17,437 nt of DNA, taken from NCBI GenBank assembly GCA_016188575.1, contig JACPHN010000033.1, positions 1 to 17,437 of the forward strand, read 5' to 3'. The DNA is from Candidatus Schekmanbacteria bacterium. Lineage in GTDB: Bacteria; CSSED10-310; JACPHN01. Positions 13,994 to 17,437 of the stretch are shown one piece after another (positions within the stretch are counted from its first letter, which is position 1; each line of letters begins with the position of its first letter). A program made the translations under genes and the position numbers. The notes beneath the pieces were generated by a model. The model was not told where the DNA came from. It worked only from the letters and a program-made list of their open reading frames with translations, and made no database searches.

Positions 13994-15778
13994 CTATTTG
14001 CGCTCGGAGGGCAACAGGACGTTGAACCGCGCCCCCCGGCCAACCTCGCTGGTAACCCAGATTGTCCCGCCGTGCGCCTCAACAGCTTGCCGGCAGAACG
14101 CGAGCCCGAGCCCGACGGAGCGGCGGTTGCGTGTCCCGCCATCGTCGACGCCCGCGAACTTGTCGAAAATCCGTTGTTGCTGGTCCGCCGGGATGCCGGG
14201 GCCGGTGTCGCTGACGCTGAAGAGAACACTCGCGCGCTCACCGGCCAGGCGCGCGCACAGAACCGCCGCGGGGCAGGGGGCGACGCCGAGGCTGACGGCA
14301 GCGTCTGCGTCGGAGTACTTCAACGCGTTGATGACTAGGTTTTCGAGCACACGTGAGAGCAGCTCTTCGTCGACATGAGCCATGAGGGGCCCGTCACCGG
14401 CAGTGTCGTCGGGCAGGGACACCAGAAACTGGACGTTGCGGGCCACAGCAACGACGGCCATCTGTCGCGCGACGCGGCTCACGAGATCGGCGACGTTGCA
14501 GGGAATGCGGCGCAGGGGCAGGCGACCGACCTCGATCCGTTCAACATCGAGCACACCGTCCACCATCACCCTGAGCTCCTCGCCGGCCGCGCTGGCCGCG
14601 TCGATGAACCTGGTGAGGCGCGACATCAGGGTGGACTCGGAGCCGGTCTCTGGCACGCTCACCAGCTTGACCATGAACAGTGACGAACCCAGGACGGTAA
14701 GAGGATTGCGCATGTCGTGCACGATCATGCGCGCCAGGTCCTCACGCAACCGCCGGGCGCGCTGGAGCTCGGCAGCCGCCCACACGCTTTGTGAGATATG
14801 TTCCGCAATAGTTTCCAGGAGCATCACGTCCGTATCATCGAAGGCGTCGGGGCGCGCCGCCTCGGCGTCGAGGTAACCGATGACGACGTCACCACGCTTC
14901 AGAGGAACGCACATCTCACACCGCACGAAGTCATCGGCAGAAACGTAATCACCATCGTGGAGAACGTCGCGCACCACGGTGCTTCGTTGGCTCTGAATCA
15001 TCCTGCCGACCACGCCGGTTCCGAGCGGTTGGGTGTGGCCAATGGGAAGGATCGACGTGCCGGCCGAGCTGATGGCGCGCAGAATCGCACTTTGGCGCCG
15101 GTCGTCGACGAGGCCGGCGGCCACCAGGTGATATCCCAGGCGCGTGCGCACTTCCAGCACCACGCGCGCGAGCAGCTCGTCGACGTTCACCGTCGAGCTT
15201 GTGATCTTGCTGATGGCGTTGAGCAGCCTGAGCTGCTCGAGACGGTGGCGCACTTCCAGGACCAGCTCGGCGTTGGCGATCGCCTGCGAGATGGGTGTGG
15301 CGAGCGCCTCAAGGATGCCAAGCTGGTACCGGCCCAGCTTTCCGCGCTCCGGGCTGGCAGCGATCAGCACCCCGGCGAGATCGCCGCGGCGGGCCAGGGG
15401 GACCGCTATTGCCGAGCGCATTCCCGAAGGGACCGGCAGCAAGTCCGCATGGCAGGTGAGGTCATCCAGGCACAGTGCCTGCCCTTCTCCGGCCACCCGC
15501 CGAACCACCCCGTCGAGCCTCGGGTGATTTTCCAGGCTGCTCCCGTCGATCCCGGCCGCAGTCGCAACGAGCCGCGGCGCGAGCCCGTTGTCCTTCGGTG
15601 CCGGGAGGAAAATCGCAGCGTACGACGCGCCGGTCAGCGCGAGCACGAGTCGGCTGATAGCTTGAAGCACCTGGACGAGGTTATCGGCGCCGTGCGCCCG
15701 CAGGCTGATCTCGTAGACACGACTGGCGAGCTCGCAGCCGCTCAGATCCTGCACTGTAGGCGATCCAGACTCGTCCAT
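13994..15778 (-). CDS. Soluble sensor histidine kinase with two GAF domains
   Basis: A 594-residue cytosolic kinase. The ATG at 15778 follows AAGG within AAGGTGAGG; an upstream in-frame ATG (15997) would add a low-complexity Arg/Pro segment with no family look and no ribosome site. Two GAF-like domains (about 20-170 and 185-335) have repeated MRSAIAVPLARRGDLAGVL and MCVPLKRGDVVIGYLD strand patterns. They are followed by a coiled coil, HisKA with MIVHDMRNPL (His354), and HATPase with VLENLVINALKYS (Asn484), DTGPGIP (524-530), IFDKF and GLGLAF (556-561). No membrane segment is seen. GAF domains bind small molecules, haem or metal clusters, and several cysteines (15, 103, 109, 287, 290) could take part. 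No regulator with a phospho-acceptor Asp lies beside it; the neighbours are a receiver-like small protein and an ECF sigma factor. Confidence 0.92.
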   Translation of the reverse strand: MDESGSPTVQDLSGCELASRVYEISLRAHGADNLVQVLQAISRLVLALTGASYAAIFLPAPKDNGLAPRLVATAAGIDGSSLENHPRLDGVVRRVAGEGQALCLDDLTCHADLLPVPSGMRSAIAVPLARRGDLAGVLIAASPERGKLGRYQLGILEALATPISQAIANAELVLEVRHRLEQLRLLNAISKITSSTVNVDELLARVVLEVRTRLGYHLVAAGLVDDRRQSAILRAISSAGTSILPIGHTQPLGTGVVGRMIQSQRSTVVRDVLHDGDYVSADDFVRCEMCVPLKRGDVVIGYLDAEAARPDAFDDTDVMLLETIAEHISQSVWAAAELQRARRLREDLARMIVHDMRNPLTVLGSSLFMVKLVSVPETGSESTLMSRLTRFIDAASAAGEELRVMVDGVLDVERIEVGRLPLRRIPCNVADLVSRVARQMAVVAVARNVQFLVSLPDDTAGDGPLMAHVDEELLSRVLENLVINALKYSDADAAVSLGVAPCPAAVLCARLAGERASVLFSVSDTGPGIPADQQQRIFDKFAGVDDGGTRNRRSVGLGLAFCRQAVEAHGGTIWVTSEVGRGARFNVLLPSERK

Positions 15779-16007
15779 CCTCACCTTGCCGGCCGGGCCT
15801 GGCGCCGGTCCCCGGGGAGCTGTCGTGATGACGTGACTTCCGCCGCAGGTTACCGCGGCGCTGAATGGGGTGTCAACTGGACGGGTCCAAGGACGAGACC
15901 TGGCCGGAAGTCGGCGCGAGAGGTATCGGTGTGAAGGGCTGCGGCCGCGCTTGAAGCTAGCGGGCCATCCTCCGACGCCGCCAGGCTTCGCCGCCAAATG
16001 CGGTATT

Positions 16008-16157
16008 GGCTCAATATGGGATCCGGGAGCTCATCGGAAAAGTCGGTGCGCGGGTTCGGAGGAATGCTTTGGCCTTGCCCTTTTTCTGAGCCTTCCCGGG
16101 CATGGCCGAAACCACGGACATGCCTTTCGCCCAGCTCCCCGGATCCCATGTTGAGCC
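16008..16157. repeat. 150-bp imperfect palindromic element (MITE- or REP-like)
   Basis: Left arm 16008-16031 (starting GGCTCAATATGGGATCC) and right arm 16133-16157 match as inverted repeats over 24-25 bases, with one substitution and one extra G. Going inward the similarity continues imperfectly (for example GGTTCGG at 16053-16059 against the complement of CCGAAACC at 16106-16113) towards a centre near 16082. The whole unit could fold into one long hairpin. No coding potential is convincing and no clear target duplication flanks it. Either a miniature inverted-repeat element or a structured transcript leader would fit. Confidence 0.6.
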
Positions 16158-16176
16158 TCGGGGGATTACTTGCAGG

Positions 16177-16210
16177 TTGACAGGACCGGTTCGGGATGTC
16201 ACCATCGATT
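16177..16210 (+). promoter_or_regulatory. Possible sigma-70 type promoter for the surface-protein gene
   Basis: A perfect TTGACA (16177-16182) lies 20 nt outside the right end of the palindromic element. It is followed at 17-22 nt by only weak -10 candidates (CACCAT, TCGATT). It is about 75 nt upstream of the GTG start. One perfect hexamer without a good partner is modest evidence. Confidence 0.3.
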
Positions 16211-16256
16211 CGAAAGGGCGGAGAGCGGGCAGTCTCCAGCGGAGGAGGGGAACAAG

Positions 16257-17437
16257 GTGCTCCGAGAGGCAAATCCGAGGTTGAAGCATGTGAGCTCGAG
16301 TGCCGCGACCGCGCTCGCGGCCGGGGTAATGGGCGGTGCCGGGATGCTGGCGTGCTCGACCACGGCTGCGGCGGCTCCGGTGACGGCGATTTCCGGGCAC
16401 GCCTACCTGAGCGGCGCGGCGGAGCACGGCGGTATCGCGGTCTCCCTCGCGCAGGTGCACGTGGGGTTCTCCGGACCGGCATTGGCGGCGCTGCTGATCG
16501 CGCTGGCGGTGGTCGTGGCGATGGCGTGGCGGCGCGGAGCCTGCCGGCCAGCGCGCTACGCGATCGCCGGAGCGATCACGCTCGCGATTGCGGGGGGGGG
16601 GGCGAGTCTGGGTTGCGGATGCGCTCGTCGATCCCCTCGAGGCGGTGACCGACGCAAGCGGAAGCTTTTCGTTCGTTGCCCCCGCGGCGGAGACGGTGTT
16701 CGCGCCGGGGAGCTACGAGCTGCGCTACCACCGCGACGGGTACTCGGAGGCGCGCCGGTTCGTGGCGGTCGGCGCGGATGACGGGCCGACAATGGTCCTG
16801 GACGCGGTGACACTGGCGCCGGAGGGGACAAGCCCGACGCCGAGCGCCACGGGAACCGCGCGCGCGACCGGGACGGCGACAGCGACCAGTATCGCGACCG
16901 CGACGGTGACGGCGACCGTGGAGCCGACCGCTTCGGGAACGGCAACGGTGACGCCGGCGGCGGGCGTGCCCAGCGCAAGCGCCACAGCGACGGGTGTGCC
17001 GACGACGACTCCGACAGCCGAAGTGGCGCCGAGCCCGAGCCCGACCCCGACAACGACCGCTCAGACGGCAACCGCGACGGCCACGAGCACGACCGCGGCG
17101 ACCTCGACATCCACGGCGACGGCGACCTCCGGCACTGTCGTGGCGACGTCCACGCCATCGCCGCCCGCGGCTACGGCCACCTCGACGGCGATCCCCACCG
17201 CGAGCGCTACCGCGACGGGGACGTCAACGCCACCGTTCACGCCGACCTCCACGCCGACGCCGACGCGAACACCCACTCCAACCGCGACGCCGACCGCGAC
17301 GCCGACACCCACGCCCTCCCTCACCCCGATCCCGACCGCCGGCAGCGAAGACGTCCTGCCGCCGCCCGGCGACGCGCCGCGGGCAGCAATCACCCTCGGC
17401 ACGACCTTTGAGGAGCGCGCCGCCTTCCTCTACACCG
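16257..17437 (+). CDS. N-terminus of a large surface protein, probably Rhs/YD-repeat type (frame break at a G11 tract; runs off right edge)
   Basis: The GTG at 16257 has GGAGGAGGGG 6 nt upstream. The first frame gives a secretion-like N-terminus (AATALAAGVMGGAGMLAC, possible lipobox), then SGHAYLSGAAEHGGIAV, and two hydrophobic spans (about residues 82-97 and 103-116). At a run of 11 G (16592-16602) the meaningful frame shifts by +1: from 16606 the other frame reads VWVADALVDP, TDASGSFSFVAP and APGSYELRYHRDGY, a carboxypeptidase-regulatory-like beta domain. A Thr/Pro/Ala-rich stalk follows, then LPPPGDAPRAAITLGT and FEERAAFLYT at the edge. I associate the last segment with the region just before the core of Rhs-like proteins, but the YD repeats themselves lie outside. 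With G10 the two halves would join. The Rhs identity is inferred; the frame change and stalk are seen. Confidence 0.6.
16592..16602 (+). repeat. G11 homopolymer inside the surface-protein gene
   Basis: Eleven consecutive G residues fall exactly where the coding frame changes. Upstream frame: Ala-Ile-Ala-Gly-Gly-Gly-Ala-Ser. Downstream frame: Val-Trp-Val-Ala-Asp. One base fewer restores a single frame. It could be a phase-variation switch by slipped-strand pairing or a base-calling artefact. Confidence 0.85.
16828..17340 (+). repeat. Thr/Pro/Ala-rich low-complexity stalk coding region
   Basis: About 170 codons are almost only Thr, Ala, Pro, Ser and Val, in irregular repeats of acg-gcg and ccg-acc type codons, ending in Thr-Pro-Thr-Pro-rich sequence. 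It would form an extended, possibly wall- or matrix-spanning stalk between the beta domain and the main extracellular part. The repeated GC-rich codons also produce a long antisense open frame of Val/Gly repeats, which is not a gene. Confidence 0.85.

Larger units (their letters stand above)
15779..16256. other. Divergent intergenic region (478 bp)
   Basis: This gap separates the GAF-GAF kinase (minus) from the surface-protein gene (plus). It holds the palindromic element and a possible plus-strand promoter described in their own entries. In 15779-16007 there is GC-rich sequence with no convincing gene, RNA or promoter. Open frames crossing it have no ribosome sites and no recognisable protein features. 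Confidence 0.6.

Noticed and set aside
14798-15934. A 378-codon plus-strand frame over the GAF-GAF kinase
   Set aside because: It is antisense to clear GAF and kinase motifs, with no signal of its own.
17061-17402. A minus-strand frame of Val/Gly repeats
   Set aside because: It is the complement of the Thr/Pro/Ala stalk codons, with no start site or function apart from that repeat.
1-17437. CRISPR array, tRNA or rRNA genes
   Set aside because: No regularly spaced repeats, no cloverleaf-like segments and no rRNA-like stretches were seen on reading both strands.

Overview
The window is GC-rich bacterial chromosomal DNA with tightly packed operons, ATGA-type gene overlaps and good Shine-Dalgarno sites. 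A multihaem c-type cytochrome, an envelope thiol protein, a sigma-54 two-component system and an Rhs-like surface protein point to a Gram-negative organism. A deltaproteobacterial or related soil/sediment lineage is plausible, but the lineage is inferred and cannot be fixed from the sequence alone.

Left part, 1-5687, all on the minus strand. In transcription order it holds a membrane sensor histidine kinase with a Cache-like sensor and HAMP (5687-3696), an NtrC-type sigma-54 response regulator overlapping it by 4 nt (3699-2290), a near-consensus -24/-12 promoter (2086-2071), and a nine-CxxCH cytochrome precursor (1998 down to about 403). The end of the cytochrome gene is replaced by the start of an IS110-family element that runs off the left edge. 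Two of the three genes are damaged. The kinase has two in-frame stops (TAG and TGA). The cytochrome has an in-frame TGA bridged by a -1/+1 frameshift pair, plus the IS junction. The regulator is intact.

Middle part, 5895-9815, plus strand. This operon encodes a small exported protein, an ECF sigma factor, a single-span membrane anti-sigma-like protein and a large exported thioredoxin-fold protein of the SSP411/YyaL (DUF255) type. The last carries a C-terminal DsbD-alpha-like domain, separated by a single-base frameshift near 9460. It looks like an envelope redox or stress module.

Right-middle part, 15778-9853, minus strand, all intact. A co-directional series encodes a soluble GAF-GAF histidine kinase, a small unrecognised protein that may be a degenerate receiver, an ECF sigma factor, a 67-residue soluble zinc-type (HxxxCxxC) anti-sigma protein, a MerA/Lpd-like flavoprotein disulfide reductase and an ArsM-type arsenite methyltransferase. 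The middle three overlap by a few bases. This is the strongest candidate for an undescribed system: a sigma/anti-sigma-controlled thiol or metalloid response with its own cytosolic sensor kinase.

Right edge. A 150-bp imperfect palindrome (16008-16157, MITE-like) lies in the 478-bp divergent intergenic region. After it a GTG start with a strong ribosome binding site opens a surface protein that runs off the window. It has membrane segments, a G11 tract at which the frame shifts, a carboxypeptidase-regulatory-like beta domain, a long Thr/Pro/Ala-rich stalk, and the start of what resembles an Rhs/YD-repeat protein.
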